A stretch of 64,000 nt of DNA, from NCBI RefSeq assembly GCF_000306235.2, contig NZ_AKWZ02000010.1, positions 496,001-560,000 on the forward strand, in the 5' to 3' direction. The translations under genes were made by a program, and so were the position numbers. Below the pieces are notes generated by a model, which had not been told where the DNA came from, made no database searches, and saw only the letters and a program-made list of their open reading frames with translations. Positions 37,516 through 48,106 of this stretch are shown here, in pieces (positions within the stretch are counted from its first letter, which is position 1; each line of letters begins with the position of its first letter). The DNA comes from Leptospira fainei serovar Hurstbridge str. BUT 6. Lineage in GTDB: Bacteria; Spirochaetota; Leptospiria; Leptospirales; Leptospiraceae.

Positions 37516-39636
37516 ATGAGTACTGCAGTCGCGGATTTTAAAGCCAGTGAAAAACTCCTCAAAACCAGGAATATCGGAATTTCCGCCCATATCGACTCCG
37601 GAAAGACCACCCTGACGGAGAGAATCCTATTTTATACGAACCGTATCCATGCCATCCACGAAGTTCGTGGAAAAGACGGAGTCGGGGCGAAGATGGATAG
37701 TATGGAGCTGGAAAGAGAGAGAGGGATTACGATCCAATCCGCAGCTACCTACTGCAAATGGAAAGATTATACCATCAATATCATCGATACTCCGGGCCAC
37801 GTGGACTTTACGGTCGAAGTGGAACGCTCTCTTCGCGTTCTCGATTCCGCTATCCTTGTGCTTTGCGGAGTTTCCGGCGTTCAATCCCAGTCCATTACTG
37901 TGGACCGTCAGATGCGCCGTTATAACGTACCGAGAGTCGCGTTCATCAACAAACTGGACAGAACCGGCGCTAACCCGTTCCGAGTGATCGAGCAACTTCG
38001 CGATAAGCTCAAGCATAATGCCGTAGCCGTCCAAATTCCGATCGGCCTAGAAAACGACCTGCAAGGAATCATCGATTTAGTGACGATGAAGGCAGTTTAC
38101 TTCGAAGGAAATGGAGGAATGCAAATCGTCGAGAAGGAAATCCCGGCGGAACATCTGGAACTCGCTCAGAAAAAACGCGAAGAACTCTTAGATGCGGCCT
38201 CTATGTTCTCGGACGAACTCACGGAAGCGATGCTCGAAGGCGAGCCGACGGTAGAACAAATTAAGACGGCTATCCGGAACGGTACGATCGCTTTAAAATT
38301 AACCCCCGTTTTTATGGGTTCCGCGTTCAAGAATAAGGGCGTTCAGAAATTGCTCGACGGAGTTTTAGACTACCTCGCATCTCCAGTCGATGTCACCAAC
38401 AAGGCTCTTGACGTTAACAATAACGAAGACCAAATCGTGCTTCCTTCCGATCCGGAAAAGCCTCTCGTTTGCCTCGCCTTCAAATTAGAAGACGGACGTT
38501 ACGGCCAGCTTACTTACGTAAGGGTTTATCAGGGCAAAATCCAGAAGGGCATGACGATCTACAATATGTCCAATAACAAGAAACATAACGTAGGCCGCCT
38601 CTGTCGGATGCACTCCGATGAAATGGAAGATATCGATTCTGCCGAAGCGGGAGATATCATCGCGCTTTTCGGCATCGATTGTGCCTCCGGAGATACGTTT
38701 ACCGACGGTAAAATGAAAGTTTCTATGGAGTCCATGTTCGTTCCGGCTCCGGTGATTTCTCTTACTATCGAAGCCAAGGAATCCAAACACCTGAACAATT
38801 TGGCAAAAGCTCTCAACCGCTTTACCAAAGAAGATCCGACCTTCCAAACCCATGTGGATCAGGAATCCGGCCAAACCATTATTAAAGGAATGGGCGAACT
38901 GCACCTCGAAGTCTATATCGAACGTATGAAACGTGAATACGGCGTAGAATTGGTTACCGGAGCGCCCCAAGTCGCCTACCGGGAAACGATTACCCAACGT
39001 GCGGACTTTGACTATACCCACAAAAAGCAAACCGGTGGTCAGGGTCAGTTCGGTCGCGTAGCCGGCTTTATCGAGCCGATTCCTCAAGAAGAAGGTAAAA
39101 ATTACGAATTCGTAAACGCTATTGTGGGCGGATCGATTCCTCGTGAATACATCTCCTCTGTAGATAAAGGATTCAAGAGCTGCTTGGATCGCGGAAGTCT
39201 GATCGGCTTCCCGATTATCGGAGTAAAGCTTACTATCAATGACGGATCGTATCACGATGTGGACTCGTCGGATATGGCCTTCCAAATCGCAGGTCGCTAC
39301 GCATTCCGCCAAGGTTTCTCAAAAGCAAGCCCTCAGATCCTCGAACCGATTATGAGAGTAGAAGTGGATGGACCGGCGGAATTCCAAGGAGCTATCCTTG
39401 CTTCTTTGAATCAGAGAAGAGGGATGATCCTAAATACTACGGAACAAGACAGCTATTGCAAAGTGGAAGCCGAAGTTCCGTTAGCGGACATGTTCGGATA
39501 TTCCACCGTGATCCGTTCCTCTACGCAGGGTAAGGCGGAATTTTCAATGGAATTCTCCCGTTACGCGCCGGTCCCACGGAACGTTGCGGAAGAGCTGATG
39601 AAGAAATACAAGCCGAACTCGAAAGAAGAAGATTAA
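37516..39636 (+). CDS. fusA: Translation elongation factor G
   Basis: 706 residues, typical for EF-G. The GTPase motifs are present: G1 [10 protein letters not shown]2 region RGITIQSA, G3 DTPGHVDF and G4 NKLD. Domain II ([16 protein letters not shown]), domain III ([29 protein letters not shown]), domain IV ([26 protein letters not shown]) and domain V follow in order. It catalyses ribosomal translocation and, with RRF, ribosome recycling. GAGGA lies seven bases before the ATG. It is monocistronic, with a strong terminator right after it. Confidence 0.97.
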   Translation: MSTAVADFKASEKLLKTRNIGISAHIDSGKTTLTERILFYTNRIHAIHEVRGKDGVGAKMDSMELERERGITIQSAATYCKWKDYTINIIDTPGHVDFTVEVERSLRVLDSAILVLCGVSGVQSQSITVDRQMRRYNVPRVAFINKLDRTGANPFRVIEQLRDKLKHNAVAVQIPIGLENDLQGIIDLVTMKAVYFEGNGGMQIVEKEIPAEHLELAQKKREELLDAASMFSDELTEAMLEGEPTVEQIKTAIRNGTIALKLTPVFMGSAFKNKGVQKLLDGVLDYLASPVDVTNKALDVNNNEDQIVLPSDPEKPLVCLAFKLEDGRYGQLTYVRVYQGKIQKGMTIYNMSNNKKHNVGRLCRMHSDEMEDIDSAEAGDIIALFGIDCASGDTFTDGKMKVSMESMFVPAPVISLTIEAKESKHLNNLAKALNRFTKEDPTFQTHVDQESGQTIIKGMGELHLEVYIERMKREYGVELVTGAPQVAYRETITQRADFDYTHKKQTGGQGQFGRVAGFIEPIPQEEGKNYEFVNAIVGGSIPREYISSVDKGFKSCLDRGSLIGFPIIGVKLTINDGSYHDVDSSDMAFQIAGRYAFRQGFSKASPQILEPIMRVEVDGPAEFQGAILASLNQRRGMILNTTEQDSYCKVEAEVPLADMFGYSTVIRSSTQGKAEFSMEFSRYAPVPRNVAEELMKKYKPNSKEED

Positions 39637-39663
39637 TCCGAATTCTTCAGGATTTTTCCTCGA

Positions 39664-39691
39664 AAAAGGGAGCCATAGAAGGCTCCCTTTT
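39664..39691 (+). terminator. Rho-independent terminator of fusA
   Basis: AAAAGGGAGCC and GGCTCCCTTTT form an 11-base perfect stem around the loop ATAGAA, followed by TCTTTTTC. It lies about 28 bases after the fusA stop. Confidence 0.92.
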
Positions 39692-39727
39692 CTTTTTCTA
39701 TCCGACCGATTTGCCGATACCAAAAGT

Positions 39728-40393
39728 ATGTGGGAATATCTCCGAGTCCGGTCGATTTTGTTTCCGTTTACAGCCGGAATTCTCCTTTTAATCTCGCAAT
39801 CTTCCGAAGGCGGCGCTCGCTCTTCTTCGGAATCCCATACCGTCCAACTCAAAGAGACTGCATTTTCCATCGCCAAAAAGCACGGAATCGATTGGCGCCT
39901 TCTCCTCGAATGGAATGGAAAGAAAGAATCCGACGGATTACGGAAAGGGGAAGTCTTAAGATTGCCTCCCAATCCGTCAAAAGTTGCATCGCCAAAGGGA
40001 GAATCGATCGGACCCGAAACGGTTTCAACCCGACCGAAATTCCGAAAACCGCTGGAAAGACTTCCACCGGTTGCACTTCCCTTTTCAAAAGTCAGTTACT
40101 ATCCGAATAAGGGAGTGCTGTTCAAAGCGGGAAGGCATAAAGAAGTGCGAACGGTGTCCGAGGGAAAGGTTGTTGTGGTGGACCAAATGGACGGCTATAG
40201 GAAATATATTATTTTAGAGCATGGCGGAGGGTATTCCACAATCTATGCGAATTTGCGTTCTGTGGGCGTTAAAGAAGGCGAAAGAGTAAAAAAAGGCGCA
40301 CCAGTCGGCGAATTGGAAGAAGGAAGAGGTCTGTATTTTCAGATCAATCAAGGAACGAAAGCTCTCGACCCGATCCCTTTCATCGGCCGCTAA
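39728..40393 (+). CDS. LysM-LytM protein with a degenerate M23 active site
   Basis: 221 residues. A signal segment (ILFPFTAGILLLISQS) is followed by a LysM domain (HTVQLKETAFSIAKKHGIDWRLLLEWN..LRKGEVLRL, about residues 36-80) that should bind peptidoglycan. A C-terminal LytM/M23 fold (residues about 120-221) contains VSEGKVVVVDQMDGYRKYIILEHGGGYSTIYANL. Active M23 enzymes carry H-x-x-x-D and H-x-H zinc ligands; here the final motif is GLYFQI where HLHFEI is usual, and YANL replaces YAHL. It is probably a non-enzymatic activator of amidases, like EnvC/NlpD. It follows fusA after its terminator. Confidence 0.85.
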   Translation: MWEYLRVRSILFPFTAGILLLISQSSEGGARSSSESHTVQLKETAFSIAKKHGIDWRLLLEWNGKKESDGLRKGEVLRLPPNPSKVASPKGESIGPETVSTRPKFRKPLERLPPVALPFSKVSYYPNKGVLFKAGRHKEVRTVSEGKVVVVDQMDGYRKYIILEHGGGYSTIYANLRSVGVKEGERVKKGAPVGELEEGRGLYFQINQGTKALDPIPFIGR

Positions 40394-40436
40394 AGAACCG
40401 AAAAACGAGTCTTAAGACAGGAATAAATATAACCCG

Positions 40437-41666
40437 ATGGAATGGGAAATTGTTAATGCCAGAGCCGTGACTCCCTCAGGAATCCTAGAAAACGCGACGA
40501 TTCGCGTAAAGGACGGGAGAATTGCGTCCATCCGTAAAGGAAAGCCTTCCGATAGTCTCCCGATTCGTTTGAATCTGGGCGGAATGTTCGTTTATCCCGG
40601 ATTAATCAACGCTCACGATCATCTGCTCGGTTCCTATCTTCCGAAGGTAGGGACCAATCGTCCTTATCCGAATTGGCTTCCGTGGGACAACGATCTCAAA
40701 TCCTCCGTCGTCTTTGCCGAACGCCAACAATTGGAACCGGAACAATTATACTTTTTAGGATCTTACAAAAATTTAATTAGCGGAGTCACCTCGGTCCAAG
40801 ATCATATTCCGCATTTCGTGCAGGAACCGTTCGTCGATCAGGTCCCGGTTCGCATCCTGAATCGATATACTCTCGCTCATAGCATTTGTTCCTATTCTTT
40901 AGGATGGGGCGACGGCCCTACAATCGAATACGAAAGGGCCAAAAAAGAAGATTTACCGTTCATAACCCATATCAGCGAAGGATTCGATGAAGAATCCGAA
41001 AATTCCGTCCAAACCTTGGAGTCTTTAGGAGGTTTGGGAGAGCACAGCGTATTAGTGCATGGAATCTCCTTCGATGAAAATGACATACAAGCTATAGCAA
41101 AAGCTAAAGCACATTTCGTCTGGTGTCCCGAATCGAATCTTTATATGTTCGGAAAAACGACTGCGATTCGAGCCATTTTAGAAGCCGGGATCAATGTCAG
41201 TCTGGGTACGGATTCCCCCCTATCCGGCTCGTTGAACATCTTAGATGAAATTAAAAATGCGCGCTCATTTTTTAGGAAAGAATATGGAGAAGATCTGGAT
41301 CCAAAGATGATTTTCCAGATGGTTACGTCCAATCCGGCAAAAGCATTCCGAATCTCCAAAGATTTGGGAAGTTTAGAGGAAGGAAAAATTGCGGATATCA
41401 TGGTGCTTTCCTCAGAAAAGGAAGACGCCTACGAAGCGCTCTGCTCTGCTGACTTGGACTCGATACGATTAGTTATCAAGGATGGGAAACCCGCATATGG
41501 GGATCTGACTTTGAAAGAATTTTTCGACGAAACTGGAATTCTTGGACGCGAAATAAGGATCGCGGGAACCGATAAATACCTTGCAGGAGATCCCCTAGGG
41601 TTGGTAGAATCGGTCACTCGGGCCCTTGGTTACAAAAAGGATTTGGCATTTTTTCCCATCGGGTGA
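40437..41666 (+). CDS. Amidohydrolase-family enzyme (SsnA/guanine deaminase-like group)
   Basis: 409 residues in the cyclic amidohydrolase superfamily. Ligand motifs in order: the H-x-H of [11 protein letters not shown] (about residue 60), [16 protein letters not shown] and [10 protein letters not shown] with the metal-binding Asp. A C-terminal [26 protein letters not shown] closes the small beta domain. It should hydrolyse a C-N bond on a ring or a deaminated nucleobase, but the substrate is unclear. There is only a weak ribosome-binding site. It is followed by the cyclic-nucleotide-domain pair and may be cotranscribed with it. Confidence 0.85.
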   Translation: MEWEIVNARAVTPSGILENATIRVKDGRIASIRKGKPSDSLPIRLNLGGMFVYPGLINAHDHLLGSYLPKVGTNRPYPNWLPWDNDLKSSVVFAERQQLEPEQLYFLGSYKNLISGVTSVQDHIPHFVQEPFVDQVPVRILNRYTLAHSICSYSLGWGDGPTIEYERAKKEDLPFITHISEGFDEESENSVQTLESLGGLGEHSVLVHGISFDENDIQAIAKAKAHFVWCPESNLYMFGKTTAIRAILEAGINVSLGTDSPLSGSLNILDEIKNARSFFRKEYGEDLDPKMIFQMVTSNPAKAFRISKDLGSLEEGKIADIMVLSSEKEDAYEALCSADLDSIRLVIKDGKPAYGDLTLKEFFDETGILGREIRIAGTDKYLAGDPLGLVESVTRALGYKKDLAFFPIG

Positions 41667-41690
41667 GATTTAGAGTGGAAGGTAACGGTT

Positions 41691-42749
41691 TTGGCTGGGC
41701 CCATAATCCGGAATTATAAAGGCGGCTCCATAATTTACTTCGAGAAAGATCGTTCTGAGGATATCTATGTCCTAAGGAACGGTCGAGTCGTACTTACGTA
41801 CACTGCGATCGATACCGGTTATGAAGTAAAAGAAGACGTAAGATTAGGCGAATTCTTCGGAGTCAAATCGGCCTTGGGAAAATACCCGAGGGAAGAAACG
41901 GCGCAAGTCGTAGGTGGAGCAACGGTTTTAGTATTCAAGCTCCATGAGTTCGAAATCTTTGTTTCGGAAAAAACCCACCTCATTCTAAAGATGATGAAGG
42001 TGTTCTCTAGCCAATTACGCCAGGTTCATAAGAAGTTGAGAGAAATTCTAGGTCAAGCTGAAGCGCGGAATCCCGCTTTTGAGCTGATGAACGTTGCGGA
42101 AGTATTTTATAAAAATAACAACTTCGAACATGCTGCGTATGCATTTTCAAAATATTTGGAACATTATGCAAGTGGGCCGTATGCAGGTCGGGCAGCCGAA
42201 CTCTTAGATTTGGCAAAAAAAGGAAACCCCTACCCGATTAACATGCCGCCACTCGTATATGACGCAAGTTCCTCGCCTCGTATGAGTCCGGAAAACTTGC
42301 AGAACATTATGAAACCGGCTACTGAGAAATCCAGTGTCGGATCGGGCGTTGATAATTCCATAACTTCGCTTTATAATAGGGCTCATACGTTCTTGAATGT
42401 CGGTAAATTCGAAGAGGCGATCGGGATTTTCAAGGATTTGACCGGACGAAACGACTTCAAATACGATAGCGAGAAAAAACTTGTGGATAACGCTCTCTTC
42501 CAAATGGGAGTTTGCTTTCTCAAGTTGAGTAACTTGGAAACTGCAAGTAACACGTTTTCTACATACATTAAAAAACATCCGTCCGGTGAATCCGTAAAAG
42601 AATCCTTGTTTCATTTAGCGGAAATAGCGGAACAACAAGGCGATCGCCAGCGGGCCGGTATGTTATTTGGTAAAGTTGCCCTACTCCCTCCGGAGAGGGA
42701 TAGTCTCTCCCAAAAAGCCCGGCAAAAGGCCAAGGAGCTTAGCGCTTAA
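41691..42749 (+). CDS. Cyclic-nucleotide-binding domain plus TPR protein
   Basis: 352 residues. The N-terminal 120 residues form a Crp-type cNMP-binding beta roll ([51 protein letters not shown]). No helix-turn-helix follows; instead there are TPR-like helical repeats ([71 protein letters not shown]). It is a sensor linked to a scaffold, not a classical transcription factor. The start is a TTG at 41691, with GGAAGG eight bases upstream. Its stop overlaps the ATG of the Crp-like gene. Confidence 0.85.
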   Translation: MAGPIIRNYKGGSIIYFEKDRSEDIYVLRNGRVVLTYTAIDTGYEVKEDVRLGEFFGVKSALGKYPREETAQVVGGATVLVFKLHEFEIFVSEKTHLILKMMKVFSSQLRQVHKKLREILGQAEARNPAFELMNVAEVFYKNNNFEHAAYAFSKYLEHYASGPYAGRAAELLDLAKKGNPYPINMPPLVYDASSSPRMSPENLQNIMKPATEKSSVGSGVDNSITSLYNRAHTFLNVGKFEEAIGIFKDLTGRNDFKYDSEKKLVDNALFQMGVCFLKLSNLETASNTFSTYIKKHPSGESVKESLFHLAEIAEQQGDRQRAGMLFGKVALLPPERDSLSQKARQKAKELSA

Positions 42750-43390
42750 TGGATCTGATGCTTGAATCCATGTTTTCCAAGTTCGGAAAGACGTACGATC
42801 CGAACCAGATTATTTTTTGCGAAAACGAACCCGGGAATGACTTCTACCTGATTCAAACCGGCAAAGTGAAAATCACTAAAACCGTCGGGACTTCCATCAA
42901 GACGCTAGATATTCTCGAGCAGGGAGACATCTTCGGCGAAATGGCGATACTGGAAGAACAGCCTCGCAGCGCCACTGCAATCGCTATTTCAGAAGTGAAG
43001 GTTTTAAATTTTAACCGAGCTAACTTCGAATTGCTTTTAACCAAGAACCCCACTCTCGCACTCAAGATTCTGACGATTTTTTCCGTTCGCATTTATGATG
43101 CGAAACGACGCCTACTTATACTCTTGTTAGATGATATTACGGGCAAAGTTGCCGACGTATTCCTGATGCTTTACGAAAAAATGCACACTCATACGGATTT
43201 TAAGGAAGTCGTGTTGAGCATTACCGTGGAAGACGTTGCGGATTGGTGCGCGCAGCCCGTAGGCGAGGTCCAAAAGGTAGTGAATCAATTCTCAAAAAGC
43301 GGTAAAATCGAGATGTATTCCGATAAAATCGTTATTCACAATATTAACGACTTTCAAAGAATAGTCTCCCAGAAGCGCAAACCGTCGTAA
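42749..43390 (+). CDS. Crp/Fnr-family transcriptional regulator
   Basis: 213 residues with a cNMP-binding roll ([46 protein letters not shown], including the phosphate-binding GEMAIL..RSATA cassette) and a long dimer helix ([26 protein letters not shown]). A C-terminal winged helix follows ([31 protein letters not shown]). The intact phosphate cassette suggests real cyclic-nucleotide binding. Its ATG overlaps the stop of the upstream cNMP-TPR gene by one base, so the two sensors are made together. The regulon is unknown. Confidence 0.9.
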   Translation: MDLMLESMFSKFGKTYDPNQIIFCENEPGNDFYLIQTGKVKITKTVGTSIKTLDILEQGDIFGEMAILEEQPRSATAIAISEVKVLNFNRANFELLLTKNPTLALKILTIFSVRIYDAKRRLLILLLDDITGKVADVFLMLYEKMHTHTDFKEVVLSITVEDVADWCAQPVGEVQKVVNQFSKSGKIEMYSDKIVIHNINDFQRIVSQKRKPS

Positions 43391-43445
43391 TGACGGCTGA
43401 GCAATCCCAAGCCAATTTTCTGGGATTTATATTCGCTTTAAATTC

Positions 43446-43519
<74 letters not shown>

Positions 43520-43532
43520 CATTCATTTTATC

Positions 43533-44396
43533 ATGCCGGATCCTCAGGATAGCGTCCTTAACTTACTAAAGAAGTCGGAAGAATTTCTAAAGAAAAAGAA
43601 TATTCCTTCGGCTCGTCTCGACGCGGAATTATTACTTGCCGACCTTCTCAAGATTCCTCGCGTAAAGTTATATGTGGATTTTGAGCGTCCGCTTTCGATC
43701 GAGGAGAAGGACGCGTATCGGGAAAGAATCGTAGAACGTTCTAAATTCCGCCCGACGGCTTATATTATCGGACGGAAAGCATTCTTCGATTCGGATTTCT
43801 TCATAGATAATAATGTGCTGATTCCGAGACCGGAAACGGAAGAGTTGGTAGCTTGGATACTGGAGGAATTTCCGGATAAGAATAGTCGGCTAAAATTTTT
43901 AGATCTTTGTTCCGGAAGCGGATGCATCGGAATTAGCCTCGCAAAAGCAAGATCCGATTGGTCGCCGACTTTCTCCGATATTTCCCAAGAGGCGTTGAAA
44001 ATCTCGGAACGGAACGGATTGGAAATTTTGGGAAACGAACGCGCGATGGACTTCTTCACCGGAGATTTACTCTCTCCCATACCCGCGATATTCTCTTTCG
44101 ATTTTATCGTCGCGAACCCGCCTTATATTCCCGAATCGGAAAAAACGGAAATCATGCAGGATGTGATCGGCTACGAGCCGCATATCGCTCTCTTCGTATC
44201 GAATTTCAAAGAATTCCATGCGAAACTTATGGCGGATGCCTTGGCTTATCTCGCGACCGGCGGAAAACTTTATCTAGAGACTCATCCGGATTATTCTCAA
44301 TGGCTGTTTGAAGAAGCTCTTTCCATCGGATATTCGGAAGCGACGATTCGCAAAGATCTATCTTCCAAAAATAGATTTATTCGTTTAACAAAATAG
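43533..44396 (+). CDS. prmC: Release factor glutamine methyltransferase
   Basis: 287 residues. The N-terminal helical domain binds release factors, and the C-terminal part is a Rossmann methyltransferase with [17 protein letters not shown] (AdoMet loop) and the catalytic NPPYIPESE motif. PrmC methylates the Gln of the GGQ motif in RF1/RF2. Length and motifs are standard. It begins 13 bases after the tRNA-Arg and is followed by the glnB terminator, which would also stop this gene. Confidence 0.95.
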
Positions 44397-44400
44397 GTAC

Positions 44401-44429
44401 AAAAAAGGGGCCGGCATATTACCGACCCC
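44401..44429 (-). terminator. Terminator between prmC and glnB (reads out as a glnB terminator)
   Basis: On the minus strand GGGGTCGG pairs with CCGGCCCC (8 bases, one G-T) around TAATATG and is followed by six T's, ideal for ending glnB transcription. It lies between two convergent genes. Confidence 0.9.
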
Positions 44430-44466
44430 AAGCAGGTTCGACTCGTTTGGGGGAAGAATCAATCCT

Positions 44467-44811
44467 TTAGATAGCGGAGCTTCCTCTTTCGCCGGTACGG
44501 ATGCGGATAACATCCTCAAGCGGAAGAATCAGAATTTTTCCATCACCGATTTTTCCGTCGCCGGTCTTGGCCGCTTTCAAAATGGCATCTACAGTCGGTT
44601 TGACAAACTCGTCGTTTACCGCGATTTCCAATCTTACCTTACGAAGAAGGTTTACTTGGTATTCATGACCGCGGAAGACTTCGGTCTTACCTTTCTGCTG
44701 CCCGTAGCCTTGCACGTCGCTGACCGTAAGCCTGTAGATTTCGTTCTTTGTCAGCTCGGCTTTGACTTCTTCCAGTTTGTGGGGCTGGATAATTGCTACG
44801 ATTAATTTCAT
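44467..44811 (-). CDS. glnB: Nitrogen regulatory protein P-II
   Basis: 114 residues. MKLIVAIIQPHKLEEVKAEL starts the ferredoxin-like fold, and the T-loop DVQGYGQQKGKTEVFRGHEY carries Tyr51, the uridylylation site of the GlnB/GlnK group. GDGKIGDGKILILPLEDVIRIRTGERG is the ATP/2-oxoglutarate-binding C-terminal signature. P-II proteins sense 2-oxoglutarate and energy and regulate ammonium uptake. Direct linkage to amtB (38 bases upstream on the same strand) makes it the GlnK-type partner that blocks AmtB when nitrogen is plentiful. Confidence 0.96.
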   Translation of the reverse strand: MKLIVAIIQPHKLEEVKAELTKNEIYRLTVSDVQGYGQQKGKTEVFRGHEYQVNLLRKVRLEIAVNDEFVKPTVDAILKAAKTGDGKIGDGKILILPLEDVIRIRTGERGSSAI

Positions 44812-44849
44812 ATGCTCTCCTTTACTTATTAAATCAAATTTTCAAAGGA

Positions 44850-46175
44850 TTAAAGAATATAACCCTTCTCTCCGTGAATTTCCGAATCGAGACCGGCGAT
44901 TTCTTTCTCTTCGGAAATTCTGAATCCGATAGTTTTCTCGATAACGAAAGCTAATATGAGGGAAACGATGAACGAGTAACCGCCAGTAGCTGCAACGCTA
45001 ATCAACTGAACAACAATCTGATCTCCCTTGCTAGCGACTCCGGCTCCTAATGTAAGAGTGAATACACCCGTTAGAATAGCTCCAATCGCACCGCCGACTC
45101 CGTGAATGCCGAACGCATCGAGAGAGTCATCGTACCCGAGTTTGCCTTTAAGAAGAATCGCACCGTAACATATCGGAGCGACAATCAAGCCCATGTAGAT
45201 TGATCCTACTGGACCGACAAAGCCTGAAGCAGGCGTAATAACTACGAGTCCAGCTACGATACCTGAAGCAGCGCCAAGAGCGGTTGCTTTTTTCGTATGT
45301 AAATACTCGATCGCTAACCAGGCAACTCCTGCGGCAGCTGGTGCAATCAACGTTACGACGAATGCACGAGCGGCAATACCGTTAGTGGCAAGTCCGGAAC
45401 CGGCATTGAATCCAAACCAACCGAACCACAGTAGACCGGCACCGATTAAGGTATAAGTCAAATTATTCGGTTGAACAAGAGAAATGCCTTCTCCTTTACG
45501 TTTTCCGATAACGATGGCTGCTGCCAATCCTGCTATACCGGATATCAAGTGAACGACGGTTCCTCCGGCAAAGTCAAGCGCGCTCATTTTAAATAACCAA
45601 CCTGAACCGGCCCAGACCCAATGTGCGACAGGATCGTAAACGAAAGTCGCCCAAAGCAGAATAAAAGCGATGTATCCTGAAAGTTTAACTCGTTCAGCAA
45701 TCGCACCGGAAATCAGTGCTGGGGTAATCAATGCAAACATTCCTTGAAACAAGAAGTGAATGTATTTTGGAACGGTCAGTTCCAAAGTATTTTCATCTAT
45801 TCCGTTCAAAAACGCGAGCGCAAAGTCGCCAAAGTAAGGATTATCGCCGGAAAAAGCAAAGCTGTATCCGAAAATAGTCCACTGCAGAGTCAATACGAGA
45901 ATAGCGATAAAGCTATGCATCATTGTGGAAAGAACGTTCTTAGATCTTACCAGACCGCCATAGAACAGGGCGAGGCCGGGGATCATAAAGAACACGAAGG
46001 TGGATGCTACGATCATCCATGCAGTATCACCTTTATCCAAGGTGGGCACGGGAGCTACTGGTGCAGCCGCAGCGGGAGTTGCGTCCTGGCCCCATACTAG
46101 GGCTGGAATCACGAGGATCAGGAACGGAAGAATTTTTTTAACCGATTTCATTTTCTCAAATCTCATCTCGGGCAT
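44850..46175 (-). CDS. amtB: Ammonium transporter
   Basis: 441 residues with a cleavable signal peptide (VKKILPFLILVIPALVWG) and eleven transmembrane helices. Signature segments include WMIVASTFVFFMIPGLALFYGGLVRSKN, DFAGGTVVHLISGIAGLAAAIVIGKRKGEG and FGIHGVGGAIGAILTGVF, the latter with the twin-His pore region of Amt proteins. It conducts NH4+/NH3 into the cell. A strong GGGGGAG eight bases upstream supports the ATG at 46175 over the ATG at 46151. Cotranscribed with glnB. Confidence 0.96.
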   Translation of the reverse strand: MPEMRFEKMKSVKKILPFLILVIPALVWGQDATPAAAAPVAPVPTLDKGDTAWMIVASTFVFFMIPGLALFYGGLVRSKNVLSTMMHSFIAILVLTLQWTIFGYSFAFSGDNPYFGDFALAFLNGIDENTLELTVPKYIHFLFQGMFALITPALISGAIAERVKLSGYIAFILLWATFVYDPVAHWVWAGSGWLFKMSALDFAGGTVVHLISGIAGLAAAIVIGKRKGEGISLVQPNNLTYTLIGAGLLWFGWFGFNAGSGLATNGIAARAFVVTLIAPAAAGVAWLAIEYLHTKKATALGAASGIVAGLVVITPASGFVGPVGSIYMGLIVAPICYGAILLKGKLGYDDSLDAFGIHGVGGAIGAILTGVFTLTLGAGVASKGDQIVVQLISVAATGGYSFIVSLILAFVIEKTIGFRISEEKEIAGLDSEIHGEKGYIL

Positions 46176-46478
46176 TTTGTTTACTCCCCCTAATGCAAAA
46201 ACAGTACCCGGACTAGAATTAAGAGGAAAAAAAAGTAAATTTACCGATTCGCCAGGAAGAGAAGGCGAAACACTGATCTGGAAAGGGTTTTTCTAGCCCT
46301 AAGTTTCCATTTATCTCTCAGCGGCTAAGTTTCTTAAGGGTTTTAGAATACGATGATCGGCACTTTGCTTATTAATTAAGCACATTTTGGGAAATTGCCG
46401 ATATTTTGAGGAGATTGGACCTCTCAACTATTGGTCAAGCTTCCAAAAACAAAAATAAAATAGAAATATTCGTAAAAA
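46176..46478. other. Intergenic region upstream of amtB
   Basis: About 300 bases holding the amtB promoter (minus strand) and the end of the carboxylase gene. I looked for a sigma-54 TGGCAC-N5-TTGC element and did not find a proper one. A near-palindrome GCTTATTAATTAAGC at about 46368-46382 is the only structure noticed. Confidence 0.4.
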
Positions 46479-48086
46479 TTACATTCTAAAGATCGCATAG
46501 GAGGGCTTCTGCCCTCTCACGGAAAGATCCGAATATAGCGCGAGGCCTAGCGATTCACGAGTTCGCGCCGGGTCCAAAACTCCATCATCCCAGAGCCTTG
46601 CAGTAGAATACAGATAAGAAGAACGATTCTCGTAATCTTCCAAAATGGGTTTCCGAAAAAGTTCCTGTTCTTTCTCTGACAAAGTTTTTCCTTCTTTTTC
46701 CAGTTGATCCATTTTTACCGTAAGCAAAACATTCGAGGCCTGCTCACCTCCCATAACGGAAATACGGGCGTTGGGCCACATCCAAAGGAACCTCGGGCCG
46801 AAAGCTCTCCCGCACATTCCATAATTCCCGGCACCATAAGAACCGCCGATCACCACAGTGTATTTCGGAACCACCGAAGTCGAAACCGCGTTTACCATCT
46901 TCGCACCGTCTTTCGCTATCCCGGAATTTTCATATTTCTTACCGACCATAAAACCGGTGATATTCTGTAGAAAGATCAGAGGAATATCTCTCTGATTGCA
47001 AAGCTCGATAAAATGAGCCGCTTTGAGAGAACTTTCGGAAAAAAGCACACCGTTGTTTGCGACTATGCCGACTAACTTTCCGTAAATATTTGCAAACCCC
47101 GTAACGATAGTCGTACCGTAATTTTTCTTGAATTCTTGAAATCGAGAACCGTCTACGATCCGAGCGATTACTTCTCTCACGTCGTACGGTTTGCGAATAT
47201 CTTTCTGAATGATTCCGTAAATTTCGTCCGCAGGATATAGCGGTTCTTCGTACGAAATGGATTGGATCAACGAATTTCCCGCTGAACCCAATGTAGAAAC
47301 GATGTGCCGTGCGATTTCGAGGGCGTGCGTATCGTTTTCCGCTAAATGATCCGTTACGCCGGAGATCCTACAATGGACGTCCGCTCCACCAAGTTCTTCC
47401 GGAGTAACGATTTCTCCCGTTGCCGCCTTAACAAGCGGCGGGCCGCCTAAGAAGATCGTGCCGTTTCCGCGTACAATTACGGACTCGTCCGACATTGCGG
47501 GAATGTATGCACCGCCTGCAGTGCAACTTCCCATTACGATCGAGATTTGAGGAATTCCTTCCCTCGATAGATTTGCTTGGTTATAAAAGATTCTTCCAAA
47601 ATGTTCTTTGTCGGGAAAAACTTCGTCCTGCATCGGAAGAAACGCACCCCCGGAATCGACCAGGTATATGCAAGGAAGACGATTCTCCCTCGCGATCTCC
47701 TGAGCGCGAATATGCTTCTTCACGGTCATGGGATAATAAGTCCCGCCTTTTACCGTAGCGTCGTTGGCGACAATCACGCAAGGAGTTCCGCAAATTCTAC
47801 CGATTCCCGTTACGATACCTGCGGCGGGGACCTCATCGGCGTAGACTTCCTGCCCGGCCAATCCCGAAAATTCCAAGAACGGAGTACCTGGATCAAGCAG
47901 ACCCTCCACTCGTTCACGTGCAGTCAACTTTCCACGACTCTTATGGCGTTGAATCGCTTTATCTCCGCCGCCCTTTCTAACTTTTTCCAAGAGCCGACGA
48001 GTCGCTTCTACTCTCTTCGATAGATCCTCGTAATTTTCTTTATATTCGGACGAAGACGTGCGAATTTGCGATTCTAAAACTTCCAT
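46479..48086 (-). CDS. Acyl-CoA carboxylase beta subunit (methylcrotonyl-CoA carboxylase type)
   Basis: 535 residues, the length of MCC beta rather than the shorter Acc[39 protein letters not shown] and [22 protein letters not shown] match the biotin-dependent carboxyltransferase of methylcrotonyl/geranyl-CoA carboxylases. Gly-rich oxyanion loops ([32 protein letters not shown]) are intact. It would carboxylate a branched acyl-CoA in leucine breakdown or a related pathway, but needs a biotin-carrying alpha subunit not in this window. AGGAGG precedes the ATG. Propionyl-CoA carboxylase beta is the alternative. Confidence 0.85.
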   Translation of the reverse strand: MEVLESQIRTSSSEYKENYEDLSKRVEATRRLLEKVRKGGGDKAIQRHKSRGKLTARERVEGLLDPGTPFLEFSGLAGQEVYADEVPAAGIVTGIGRICGTPCVIVANDATVKGGTYYPMTVKKHIRAQEIARENRLPCIYLVDSGGAFLPMQDEVFPDKEHFGRIFYNQANLSREGIPQISIVMGSCTAGGAYIPAMSDESVIVRGNGTIFLGGPPLVKAATGEIVTPEELGGADVHCRISGVTDHLAENDTHALEIARHIVSTLGSAGNSLIQSISYEEPLYPADEIYGIIQKDIRKPYDVREVIARIVDGSRFQEFKKNYGTTIVTGFANIYGKLVGIVANNGVLFSESSLKAAHFIELCNQRDIPLIFLQNITGFMVGKKYENSGIAKDGAKMVNAVSTSVVPKYTVVIGGSYGAGNYGMCGRAFGPRFLWMWPNARISVMGGEQASNVLLTVKMDQLEKEGKTLSEKEQELFRKPILEDYENRSSYLYSTARLWDDGVLDPARTRESLGLALYSDLSVRGQKPSYAIFRM

Positions 48087-48106
48087 GGTTCCCTCCTAGG
48101 AAGAAT

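Noticed and set aside
38485..39312. A 275-codon frame antisense to fusA
   Set aside because: It is a codon-bias shadow of a highly expressed conserved gene; its sequence is His/Phe-rich and unrelated to any family.
46345..46400. A sigma-54 promoter before amtB
   Set aside because: GGCAC and TTGC-like pieces are present but with the wrong spacing and order for TGGCAC-N5-TTGC.
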